The position numbers and the translations under genes are program-made. A DNA stretch of 8,917 bases from CAZXDS01 sp964639525. Its GTDB lineage: Bacteria > Bacteroidota > Ignavibacteria > Ignavibacteriales > Melioribacteraceae. Location: the NCBI GenBank assembly GCA_964639525.1, contig CAZXDS010000144.1, forward strand, positions 1 through 8,917, read 5' to 3'. The notes beneath the pieces are model-generated. The model was not told the DNA's origin. It did not search any database and saw nothing but the letters and a program-made list of their open reading frames with translations. Below are positions 1 through 7,207 of the stretch, one piece after another. Numbering within the stretch: the stretch's first letter is position 1; every line of letters starts with the position of its first letter.

Positions 1-694
1 TATTGTTACTATGTTCAGCAATTGCTGCTGAAACGGTAAAAACTTTATTTACTCCATTTTCTTTTAAAATTTTCGCACATTCTTTTATTGTTGCTCCTGT
101 TGTGATTACATCATCAATCAATATTATATTTTTATTTTTAACAAGATTTATTTTGTTGGGTTTAAAAGCATTCTGCATATTTTCTTTTCGCTCTGTAAAA
201 TTTAATTTTGTTTGTGTTGCAGTCAACTTTATTCGTTTAATTACTTTTGTAAAGACAGGAATTTTCATACACTTCGACAATCCTTTTGAAATAAAATATG
301 CTTGATTGTAGCCTCGATTTGCTTTTTTCAAAGGGTGAAGCGGAACCGGAATAATTGCATCACAATTCCAAGAATTTATTTTATTTCCGGCACTATCAGC
401 AATTATTTTACCGAGCATTTTACCAACAAGAAATTTGCCGCTGTATTTTAATGAGTGAATAATTGTCTGCAATTCCGAGTCCTTTTCAAAAACAAAATGT
501 GAATAGAAATCAGAGATTAAATTATCGCTGCTGAACTTCCTCGCAAATTCTTCATATAACAATTTATCAGTGGTTGTAATCAAAGAAGAGATGCAATTAT
601 CACATACGAGTGTTTCAAAATTACTTAAACGTGAGTTGCAAATAATACACAAGCGGGGAATAAAGAAATCCACTATATTGATTAAAGTTTGCAT
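1..694 (-). CDS. comF: ComF family phosphoribosyltransferase (3' end beyond window)
   Basis: The reading frame is open from ATG at 694 to the window edge (231 codons). ComF proteins are usually about 230-240 residues, so only a few residues should be missing. An in-frame TGA lies two codons upstream, which fixes this ATG as the start; no good Shine-Dalgarno is visible. The N-terminus has two Cys pairs, C16-x2-C19 and C31-x2-C34, the small zinc finger typical of the family. Next come a YSG motif, a PVPLHP...RGYNQA block (about residues 115-131), an LTATQTKL-x4-R motif, and the phosphoribosyltransferase PRPP-binding loop LIDDVITTGAT (D194, D195). In naturally competent bacteria ComF is a cytosolic protein needed for DNA uptake or processing of single strands; in many other bacteria its substrate is unknown. 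It is the last visible gene of the surE-led block, 76 nt after the VWA gene with no terminator between. Family assignment is firm; a role in competence here is only inferred. Confidence 0.9.
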   Translation of the reverse strand, partial: MQTLINIVDFFIPRLCIICNSRLSNFETLVCDNCISSLITTTDKLLYEEFARKFSSDNLISDFYSHFVFEKDSELQTIIHSLKYSGKFLVGKMLGKIIADSAGNKINSWNCDAIIPVPLHPLKKANRGYNQAYFISKGLSKCMKIPVFTKVIKRIKLTATQTKLNFTERKENMQNAFKPNKINLVKNKNIILIDDVITTGATIKECAKILKENGVNKVFTVSAAIAEHSNN

Positions 695-770
695 TGTTCA
701 AAACTTATAAAAAAATCATATTAAACGGAATGAAAATTTATTCTAAATTGTGTTTTTTTTGATAAAAAAT

Positions 771-2912
771 CTACATCAAACCTGCTCGCTTGCGCAGGAA
801 CCACTCAGAGCCAAATAGTAAAATTACAAGAGCTAACAGCCACTCAAGATTGAGTAAGTCGTAAGTTCTTGTGGTCGGGATTTCCTTTTGGCTAGATGAA
901 TTAAATCTATTTATTTTGCTTATTACATCTTTGTAATTGTCAATGTCAAAGTATTTTCCGTTGCTTGTTTTGGATAGAAGCTGCAGTAAACGTTTATTCA
1001 TGCGTGTGTTGTATTGTTCAATATTGCTGTTTTCAATTCTAACCGTAATTTGTGCATTGTTAATGGTTTTACCATTTACTTTTGCGGAAGCAATAAATTT
1101 ATGGGAACCAATCGGTAATTGATCAATTTTACCGGAATAAATACCATTTCCGTTTGGTGAAAAGTGAACTTTAAATTTAGCATCATTTGTATTTATAATA
1201 GATGAAATTTCCGCATTATCAATCGGTGATAATGTTTGGTCATATAATTGTGCTGAAATATTTACAGTCTCTCCAAGCTCAAAAACTTTCTTGTCCGTTT
1301 GTAAATAAAACAATTTATTCTTTGATGAATTGTTCAACCATTTGACACTGTTTAAGATAAAACTATCGAAAAGTTCTTTTTGTGCATCGCTTGCTTGAAG
1401 TTTCCACTTCCAGATATTAAAGCCAAGCACGGCAATTGTATTGCTGCTGCCGAGATTATCACATGTAATTAAAGGGTAGGGAAGAACTTGATTATTTACT
1501 TTTACACTTGATAAAATAAATGCTCCCGGCTTAACGCGAAAATCAGTTGAACTAATGGAAATTGGTGGAAGAGTATTCCACAATTGAGAATGAAAATTCC
1601 CGTTTACTTTCAACAATCCCGTTTCGTCAGATTTTACATTTGGTTGAGCAGATAATAAGTTTTGAGTTTGTCTGTAAAATAAAAATGGTAATCTACTTTG
1701 AATTGCCCCCAGTTTTTTTAAGTCGGTATCGGGAGATAACAAAAAGAAAAATGATTTATTCTGCATTAGGATTGCAGAACTAATTTTATTCAATAATTCT
1801 TGCGGTGTATAGCTTGTTGGCAACCCAATTAAATATATAATATTAGAACTATCAATATATGAATCAATATTATTGAAATTTAATATTTTAGAATTAGAAA
1901 TATGAATAACTTCATTAACTTTTAATTTGGAATCACTTTTAAGACTTTGCTGTATAAATGAATAATCGGCAGATGGGCTTCCACCAATCAATAGGACGTT
2001 TAGTTTATTCTTTAAAACATTAATGAATACGGATTTATTATTGTTCACTGTATTTACTTCATTACTAATTTTATCAATTTTAAATGTTAACTTTGTTTGT
2101 CCCGGATTTAACGGTATATAAGAGAAATTAAGATTATTAATTCCTTCCTTATTTGTTAAAAAATTTCGTCTATCAACAAATTTATTGTTATCAAAGAATG
2201 AAATATTTGCTGATTTAGCTGTTAAACCTTTGTTGAAAATTGTTACTTTCACCATTGTAGGTTCGTTTGCATAAATTAGTTTATTGGTTATAATATTTTT
2301 AATTACGATATCATCAAAGTTTGAAGTATCACCAACTCCGATTGAAAATACCGGTGCATCAATTTTTCTTACTGAGTAATACGGATTTTCTCCGTCATTA
2401 ATAATTCCATCGCTTATAATAGTTACAGTTGAAGGATTTAAATTATTTTTAGAGATGAAGGTAAAAATATTTTCAAGATTTGTTAGGTTTCCGGTAAAAT
2501 CTATTTTGTTCAAACTATCTTTGGCAATTATTCCTACGGAACCGGAAAATAAATAAATATTGTTCTTCCCGTTAACACTATTATTGATATCAGCAACCAT
2601 ACTTTTGATTTTGTCACTTCGAGCGACACTATCTTTAGCAGCAATTGAGCTTGAATTATCAATGAACATAAGATTTACAGGGGTAACCTGATTAATAAAG
2701 TTCAAATTAATTTTCGGTTCAAAAATTAAAATTAAAATTATTAATAATGCTGCTGATCTAATGATAATAAATAGTGCTTTTAATTTTTTTGAAATTGGCG
2801 GAATGGTTATTTTGTAATTGAAAAAAACATATGTAAGAATTAAAACGAAACCGCATACTAAGAAAATCCAGTTAAATGCAAATGAAATATTAATCCCAAC
2901 AAAATTATTCAT
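771..2912 (-). CDS. Membrane VWA-domain protein with CARDB-like and glutamine-amidotransferase-like domains
   Basis: A 713-residue predicted inner-membrane protein. Two hydrophobic segments (about 14-31 and 47-64) are followed by a von Willebrand A domain (about 77-200). Its metal-ion-dependent adhesion site looks intact: D85-x-S87-x-S89, T144 as a candidate third ligand, and D168 in ISDG. Residues 211-300 resemble a CARDB/Ig-like domain. Residues 303-530 resemble the class I glutamine-amidotransferase-like fold of large bacterial VWA proteins, including the NIWKW and SVKWLNN motifs. The only cysteines are C20 (membrane) and C484, so no catalytic nucleophile sits in the expected elbow and amidotransferase activity is unlikely. 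A second beta-sandwich (about 535-625) has the pattern TDKKVFELGETV. An SNGKYFDI motif and a C-terminal membrane helix (about 690-706) close the protein. Relatives are often found in MoxR/DUF58/Bat clusters, but here the neighbours are surE and comF. The start is 13 nt after the surE stop, without a clear Shine-Dalgarno. The exact function is unknown. Confidence 0.85.
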   Translation of the reverse strand: MNNFVGINISFAFNWIFLVCGFVLILTYVFFNYKITIPPISKKLKALFIIIRSAALLIILILIFEPKINLNFINQVTPVNLMFIDNSSSIAAKDSVARSDKIKSMVADINNSVNGKNNIYLFSGSVGIIAKDSLNKIDFTGNLTNLENIFTFISKNNLNPSTVTIISDGIINDGENPYYSVRKIDAPVFSIGVGDTSNFDDIVIKNIITNKLIYANEPTMVKVTIFNKGLTAKSANISFFDNNKFVDRRNFLTNKEGINNLNFSYIPLNPGQTKLTFKIDKISNEVNTVNNNKSVFINVLKNKLNVLLIGGSPSADYSFIQQSLKSDSKLKVNEVIHISNSKILNFNNIDSYIDSSNIIYLIGLPTSYTPQELLNKISSAILMQNKSFFFLLSPDTDLKKLGAIQSRLPFLFYRQTQNLLSAQPNVKSDETGLLKVNGNFHSQLWNTLPPISISSTDFRVKPGAFILSSVKVNNQVLPYPLITCDNLGSSNTIAVLGFNIWKWKLQASDAQKELFDSFILNSVKWLNNSSKNKLFYLQTDKKVFELGETVNISAQLYDQTLSPIDNAEISSIINTNDAKFKVHFSPNGNGIYSGKIDQLPIGSHKFIASAKVNGKTINNAQITVRIENSNIEQYNTRMNKRLLQLLSKTSNGKYFDIDNYKDVISKINRFNSSSQKEIPTTRTYDLLNLEWLLALVILLFGSEWFLRKRAGLM

Positions 2913-2925
2913 ATTTAATAAAGAG

Positions 2926-3720
2926 TTAATCCGGCAGAATTTTATTTATTTTGTTTAATTCAATTGAATCCAAATTCCATTCTTTCATCTTGTCAAACGA
3001 ATCGTAATCAGTAACATCAAAGTGAACCGGTGTTATGGAAATAAAATTCTTTTTTACAGCAAACTGATCTAATTCCATATTAGTATCAACTTCCTCCAAA
3101 TTGCCTGTAAGCCAATAATATTTTTCGCCAAAAGTATCTATTCTTTCAACGTAACTATCATCCCATTTTGACTTACCTTGTTTTGTTATTTTCACACCCA
3201 TTAATTTATCCGATGGTAAATCGGGGACATTTACGTTTAACAAAGTTCCTTTACGTATTCCATTTGCCAAAACCAATTTGACTAACCGTGAAGCGATTTT
3301 GGCTGCAGGGGAAAAATGTTCGGGATTGTGATTTGTAATTGAAATTGCAATTGCCGGAATATCCATTATCGCGGCTTCGCGTGCGGCAGAAACCGTACCT
3401 GAATATAAAATACTAACGGCAGTATTAGAGCCGTGGTTAATGCCTGAAACCACAATATCCGGTCGTTCTTTAAGTATATTTTTAATCCCCATTTTAATGC
3501 AGTCCGCAGGAGTTCCGCTAACAGCGTATCCAAAAAAATCACCATTGTGTAATGATTTCGTAACTCGAAGTGGGGTTTTCATTGTTATCGCATGCCCGAT
3601 TGCACTTTGTTCGGTTAACGGTGCAACAACAGTTACTTTTCCGATTTTGCTAAGTTCCTTTGTAAGTTCATAAATACCGCGTGAATTAATACCGTCGTCG
3701 TTCGAAATTAATATTTTCAA
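2926..3720 (-). CDS. surE: 5'/3'-nucleotidase SurE
   Basis: A 264-residue complete SurE. The family consists of cytosolic, divalent-metal-dependent phosphatases that dephosphorylate nucleoside 5'- and 3'-monophosphates; some also cleave short polyphosphate. The N-terminal ISNDDG motif supplies metal ligands D8 and D9. S39 (EQSA) and N95 (SGINHGSNT) match the other two ligands of the E. coli and Thermotoga enzymes. The conserved YSGTVSAAREA motif follows at 106-116, and SGTPADC lies at 68-74. The length is normal for the family. The start at 3720 is supported by AAGGA on the minus strand about 6 nt upstream (near 3727-3731). It is the first gene of the apparent surE / VWA / comF transcript. 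A separate hairpin (3883-3929) insulates it from the upstream endonuclease gene. I could not place a convincing promoter in the preceding 250 nt. Confidence 0.96.
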   Translation of the reverse strand: MKILISNDDGINSRGIYELTKELSKIGKVTVVAPLTEQSAIGHAITMKTPLRVTKSLHNGDFFGYAVSGTPADCIKMGIKNILKERPDIVVSGINHGSNTAVSILYSGTVSAAREAAIMDIPAIAISITNHNPEHFSPAAKIASRLVKLVLANGIRKGTLLNVNVPDLPSDKLMGVKITKQGKSKWDDSYVERIDTFGEKYYWLTGNLEEVDTNMELDQFAVKKNFISITPVHFDVTDYDSFDKMKEWNLDSIELNKINKILPD

Positions 3721-3970
3721 AAATTATCCTTAGTTAAATTAAATGTGAAAATTAAAGTGGCAATATAGCTAAATCGGTTGTGTTATTCTTATCATTGAAA
3801 TACCATTGAAGCAGTTAGTGCGTTGTCTTTGTTCTTTATTTTAAGAAAACAATTATCTGTCTCGCGTTTGGTAAAGCTTAGATTAATTTTACTCACACCA
3901 CAACCCAATGTGGTGTGATATTAAATTAAATATTGTAACGATGAAAACATAGAACTTCAGTCATGCAGAA
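3721..3970. other. Intergenic region between endonuclease and surE genes
   Basis: About 250 nt between two minus-strand genes. It should contain the 3' untranslated end of the endonuclease gene and the surE promoter. The only structured element I see is the GC-rich hairpin at 3883-3929. The remainder is AT-rich with no coding frame of note and no clear promoter match in either the sigma-70 style or the Bacteroidota TAnnTTTG style. Confidence 0.6.
3883..3929 (-). terminator. Imperfect stem-loop downstream of endonuclease gene
   Basis: A perfect 9-bp stem, TCACACCAC (3893-3901) pairing with GTGGTGTGA (3910-3918), closes an 8-nt loop. An outer 7-bp AT stem (3883-3889 with 3923-3929) flanks it across a small internal loop. 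It begins about 40 nt past the endonuclease stop codon on the minus strand. No clean U-tract follows on either strand, so it is not a textbook intrinsic terminator. It may be a transcript-end or mRNA-stabilising hairpin, or a protein-binding site. The structure is seen directly; the role is inferred. Confidence 0.45.
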
Positions 3971-5326
3971 TTATTTAGTTAGCAACATTTTTCTCGTTTT
4001 TATAAACGAGCCGGTTTTGTTTGTGGCAGATAATCTGTAAAAATAAATTCCTGACGCAAGTCCGCCTTTTACTGACAAAGCATCAAAGGAAATAGAGTAT
4101 TTTCCCGATGTTTTATAATCGTTAATTAAGGACGTAATTTCTATACCGAGAACATTATAAACTTTAATTGATACAAAACTTCTTGCAGGAATTTGATAGC
4201 TAATAATGGTTGATGGATTGAACGGATTAGGGTAATTTTGATTTAATTTGAAATTATCAATTACTGCTTTATTATCATTAACAGAAGTAACGTGATTTAC
4301 AACAAAAGAAGAAAGGGAGTTGGTTATAATAGTTTCTCCGGAGGATGATTGAACATTGGAAACTTGAATTATGTCCATGCTGTCTGTAAGAGTAGTACTG
4401 GTTGTGAGCAATACTTTTCTATCATCACCTTGGTAACTCACTTCAACTGAGGAAACGGAAATACCGCTTTCAGCAAGTTTATAATTATTTATATCTTCTG
4501 CAGAAATTGTTTCGACATCGTCAGAAAAAGTTATTATAATTTTTGTATTGAAGATTGATTCCGCAGTTTCAACTTCAAAAGCATTGGGAGAATAAATTCT
4601 ATCAGCGAACTCAGGATGATCTATGAAAGGGTTTCTATTATGTTGATAACCGAAAACGACATTGTTTCTTCTCCTTTCAAAATTATCCGGCGGATCAATT
4701 CTATTCCATTCTAACAGAGTTGATTTTTTCCCAAAAATTGGTCCATTGCTTGTGCCTGTATAATCAACAAGTTCAAGGTCGTAGCGGCTTTCATATCTGA
4801 CGGTCATATAAAGCATTGACCTTGCAACGTCTCCTTTAACTGCATCGCGGGGTTCCCATGAATCAAAATCAGCATAACAACCGGTTGGAACCGTTCCGCC
4901 GTCAAAATATTCGGTTCCGCCATTGTCGAAATCCTTGTTGCCTCTTGCAGAATTTGTAGAAATATCTGCTGCGTGTAAATGATGTGTATCTGTATAGGCA
5001 GTATCACTTTGGTCAGGGAAGCCATGCGATTTTGCCCAGACGTGTTCTCTGTTCCATCCTGAACCATTATTGTATTCTTGCGGTCCGTTAACTGAAAATC
5101 CGGTGTAGATTAGAATTACATTATTTGGATTGTTCGGGTCCTTATCAGCTTGAGTTAATATATTCCATACATCGGTTGATGATGATGAATAAGGGAATCT
5201 AACATGTCCCTTTATTGTAGTATGAAGATTTAATTTTAATTGGTCGCCATATAAGCCATCTGTTCCATTGTAATATTGTGCAAAAACAAACATCGGGAAA
5301 AGTAATATTAACAAAAATAATTTCAT
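3971..5326 (-). CDS. Secreted endonuclease I with Ig-like domain and T9SS sorting tail
   Basis: A 451-residue exported nuclease. A signal peptide (1-16) ends FVFA, with Q17 as the probable first mature residue. Residues about 18-245 form an endonuclease I domain of the beta-beta-alpha-metal type (NucM, EndA and Vvn relatives). The NREHVWAKS block gives E94 and catalytic H95. DTHHLHAADISTNSARGN gives N125 as the likely second metal ligand. VARSMLYMTVRYE (about 167-179) is another family hallmark. Such enzymes cut DNA, and often RNA, non-specifically outside the cell. Residues about 250-345 resemble a bacterial Ig-like (SbsA-type) domain. Residues 364-451 are a type A T9SS sorting domain beginning NYPNPFNPST and ending in KMLLTK, predicting export across the outer membrane and possible anchoring. 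The start is set by the signal peptide; only a weak GAG-type ribosome site precedes it. It appears monocistronic. Likely roles are nutrient or phosphate scavenging or extracellular DNA turnover. Confidence 0.93.
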   Translation of the reverse strand: MKLFLLILLFPMFVFAQYYNGTDGLYGDQLKLNLHTTIKGHVRFPYSSSSTDVWNILTQADKDPNNPNNVILIYTGFSVNGPQEYNNGSGWNREHVWAKSHGFPDQSDTAYTDTHHLHAADISTNSARGNKDFDNGGTEYFDGGTVPTGCYADFDSWEPRDAVKGDVARSMLYMTVRYESRYDLELVDYTGTSNGPIFGKKSTLLEWNRIDPPDNFERRRNNVVFGYQHNRNPFIDHPEFADRIYSPNAFEVETAESIFNTKIIITFSDDVETISAEDINNYKLAESGISVSSVEVSYQGDDRKVLLTTSTTLTDSMDIIQVSNVQSSSGETIITNSLSSFVVNHVTSVNDNKAVIDNFKLNQNYPNPFNPSTIISYQIPARSFVSIKVYNVLGIEITSLINDYKTSGKYSISFDALSVKGGLASGIYFYRLSATNKTGSFIKTRKMLLTK

Positions 5327-5553
5327 AAAAATTTCTCACATAAATAAGTAAAAATAAAAGATTTTAAAAGTACCAATAAAATGGCTGAATAAAAAGTCAA
5401 AATTTTGCAATTATGAAAATTGTGATTTTATACTTACGTGTGAAATAAGAATAATTATAGAATATTTTAGCTGAATTTAAAGAGAACTTTTGTATAAAAA
5501 AGAAGCCGAGTTTCAACTCGGCTTACTTTGAATTATTTTTACTAAATACGATA
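5327..5553. other. Intergenic region between lipoprotein and endonuclease genes
   Basis: About 227 nt separating two minus-strand genes. The right part (5503-5524) holds the terminator of the lipoprotein gene. The left part must carry the endonuclease promoter. On the minus strand TTTTGAC and, 25 nt further on, TACTTTTA (7 of 8 to the Bacteroidota TAnnTTTG element) occur, but the spacing is longer than usual, so I do not call a promoter. A small inverted repeat CAATT-N5-AATTG lies near 5408-5422. No gene is visible. Confidence 0.5.
5496..5524 (-). terminator. Rho-independent terminator of the lipoprotein gene
   Basis: AAGCCGAGTT (5503-5512) is the exact reverse complement of AACTCGGCTT (5515-5524). 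In practice this is an 8-bp GC-rich stem with a 6-nt loop. Read on the minus strand it is followed by CTTTTTT (down to 5496), a proper U-tract. It starts 29 nt after the corrected stop codon at 5554-5556. It is the clearest intrinsic terminator in the window. Confidence 0.92.
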
Positions 5554-7042
5554 TTATCTTGAACGTGATTTACTTGATTTGCCCGAACTTCTCGAAGAAG
5601 AATGTGAACTGCTGCTTGGTCTTGAATAGCTTCTCGAAGAAGAATGCGAACTGCTGCTTGNNNNNNNNNNNNNNNNNNNNNNNNNNNNNNNNNNNNNNNN
5701 NNNNNNNNNNNNNNNNNNNNNNNNNNNNNNNNNNNNNNNNNNNNNNNNNNNNNNNNNNNNTGCTCTGGCTCGAACTTCTCGAAGGATTATAATTCGGTGT
5801 TGATGCTGTCCTTTTCTGCTTGTAACCTCGGTTATTACTATGTGAAGATGTAGAATTGTTGTTAGTTGAAGACTTCACTGCGTAATAATCTCGTGTTTTC
5901 CTTTTTGAACTGTTTCCGTACTTGTTTTTTAAGTAATCATAATTAGTTTTTCGTTTTTCAGTTTTATTAACTTTACTATTCAAGGTACTTTTCAAATTAC
6001 GAGTGCTTCTTACATTTCTGTTAGTTGATTGAGCAACCTCAGTAAATCTTTTATTAGTTATTGTGTTTCGATTTTCAACTTTACTTCTCGAAACAGTTCT
6101 TTTACTTTCTATTTGCCTAATATCATTCCCTCGCTTTGCCCTAAGAATGTTATAATTTCTCTTTACTGTATTACGACTTTTTCTAGTAACGCGAACCTCA
6201 GCGTTTCTCTCTCCGGAAATATCTCTTGAGTTTAGGTGTCCGCTTCTCGAAGGTGTATTAACAGCAGAGAATCTTCTTCCAACTGTATTTTCTCCCAAAT
6301 TAATCCTATTCCTACTTCCATGACGGCTTCCTGAGTTGCCATCGTAATTAGTTCTGTATCTTTCTGAACTTGGTGTGTAGGTATGGCGATTATAATAATT
6401 TGGAGAGTAATAGCCCGTGTAATAAGGTGAGTAATAATAATAAGGGTCATAATAACCTCCATAAGAACCTCCGTAATATCCTCCGTAGTATCCGGACCAT
6501 GAATAGTAGCCATAGTATGGTGAATTCCATCCATAACCATAATAAGGATAGCCTCCCCAAACATAATTGAAGTAAGAATAGTTATTCCAGTACATCCAAT
6601 CATCATCATAAAAATTATCATATCTTGCAAAATATCTACTGGGGTATCCAAAACTGAAATACTCAATTGGTGAAGGAGAGTAAACTACAAGATATCTTTT
6701 ATAATACGGTTGATAATAGTCATAACTGCTGCCGGAAATATCTGCCATTGTATAATTGTTAAGTACTATGTCATTATTTCCATCATCAACGTAAATATCA
6801 TCATTTGAATTCGAAGAATAATTATTATCAGCCGCTGAAGTTCTGCCGGCATCTTCATAATCATTGCTTTGTTCTTCTCCAAAAATCGAATTGTCATTAG
6901 AATATTCGCTGACATATCCGGATTGTGAACCATTGTAAGAAGATTCGTCCGAGTAATTATCACCACTCAAGCCGGCTTGTGTATAACATCCGGAAAATAA
7001 GATTCCCGTAATGAATATCGATATTAAAATTTTTGTTTTCAT
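5554..7042 (-). CDS. Tyr/Gly-rich, Ser/Arg-tailed lipoprotein of unknown function (interrupted by assembly gap)
   Basis: I do not recognise a named family. The N-terminus is a lipoprotein signal with a lipobox-like LFSGC, so C19 would be lipidated. Four segments of contrasting composition follow. Residues 27-105 are acidic and rich in Asn and Ser. Residues 107-217 are Tyr/Gly-rich, with 26 Tyr in residues 158-217. Residues about 218-390 are strongly basic, rich in Arg, Lys, Asn and Thr. The tail is Ser/Arg-rich and contains tandem 14-residue repeats. A strong ribosome site, GAGGAG (7049-7054), sits 6 nt before the ATG. One hundred Ns (5661-5760) interrupt the repeat region. Reading straight through the Ns gives a Phe-rich end stopping at 5570, which is out of frame. 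The shifted frame continues the Ser/Arg repeats and stops at TAA 5554-5556, so the missing length must be a multiple of three. Visible sequence encodes 462 residues. It may be a surface structural or polyanion-binding protein, which is inference from composition only. Confidence 0.72.
5588..5660 (-). repeat. 42-bp tandem repeat encoding a Ser/Arg-rich 14-residue unit
   Basis: One full unit (5588-5629) is followed by 31 nt of a second (5630-5660) before the Ns begin. The two copies differ at one base (5605 against 5647). In the minus-strand coding frame that difference is TCA/TCG, both Ser. The unit reads SSSSHSSSRSYSRP. A shorter match (cgaacttctcgaag) recurs on the other side of the gap near 5770-5784. 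The unit length is a multiple of three, so copy-number change would keep the frame. Confidence 0.9.
5661..5760. other. Assembly gap (100 Ns)
   Basis: Exactly 100 Ns, a customary placeholder length rather than a measured one. The run lies inside the tandem repeat of the lipoprotein gene, so repeat collapse or low coverage is the probable cause. Coding bases on either side sum to 1389 nt (463 codons including stop), so the real insert should be divisible by three if the gene is intact. Confidence 0.97.
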
Positions 7043-7048
7043 AATATA

Positions 7049-7054
7049 CTCCTC
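7049..7054 (-). promoter_or_regulatory. Strong Shine-Dalgarno GAGGAG of the lipoprotein gene
   Basis: GAGGAG on the minus strand lies 6 nt before the ATG at 7042. Most other genes here have weak or no Shine-Dalgarno sequences, so this one suggests high translation and fixes the start of the lipoprotein. Confidence 0.75.
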
Positions 7055-7068
7055 GTTTTGAAGAATGA

Positions 7069-7093
7069 ATTCAAATTTGGTTTAAACTTGAAT
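7069..7093. promoter_or_regulatory. Quasi-palindrome in the lipoprotein leader (possible operator)
   Basis: ATTCAAATTT (7069-7078) and AAACTTGAAT (7084-7093) pair at 9 of 10 positions around a 5-nt centre. The element sits 15 nt upstream of the ribosome site and 26 nt upstream of the start codon. It could be a repressor site or an mRNA leader hairpin. In such AT-rich DNA a match of this quality can arise by chance. Confidence 0.3.
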
Positions 7094-7207
7094 ACTATTC
7101 TTAACACAATTATCATGCCGAGAAAGTTCCATAAATAAACGGAAAAATTCGGTTTTTATCAAGATATGCTGACTAAAATAATGAACAAACGTATTCAATA
7201 AAGAACA

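Noticed and set aside
3..305. Plus-strand 100-residue frame at the left edge
   Set aside because: It lies antisense to clear ComF coding sequence with PRPP-loop motifs and has no supporting features.
4804..5067. 87-residue minus-strand frame inside the endonuclease gene
   Set aside because: It overlaps the catalytic domain in another frame and has no features of its own.
5570..5660. C-terminal Phe/Lys-rich reading of the lipoprotein ending at 5570
   Set aside because: It depends on the arbitrary length of 100 Ns; the repeat difference is non-synonymous in this frame, and the composition does not match the rest of the protein.
5588..5790. CRISPR-like array
   Set aside because: The repeats are contiguous 42-bp coding units with no unique spacers, and they are in frame in a Ser/Arg-rich protein.
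6232..6666. 144-residue minus-strand frame within the lipoprotein gene
   Set aside because: It is a Met/Ile/Thr-rich frame-shifted shadow of the Tyr/Gly-rich coding region, with no independent start signal or family features.
7105..7121. Sigma-54-like site CGGCATG-N4-TTGTG on the minus strand upstream of the lipoprotein gene
   Set aside because: The GG element and TTG fit with the right spacing, but the nearly invariant -12 GC is GT and two other positions mismatch; no activator gene is nearby.
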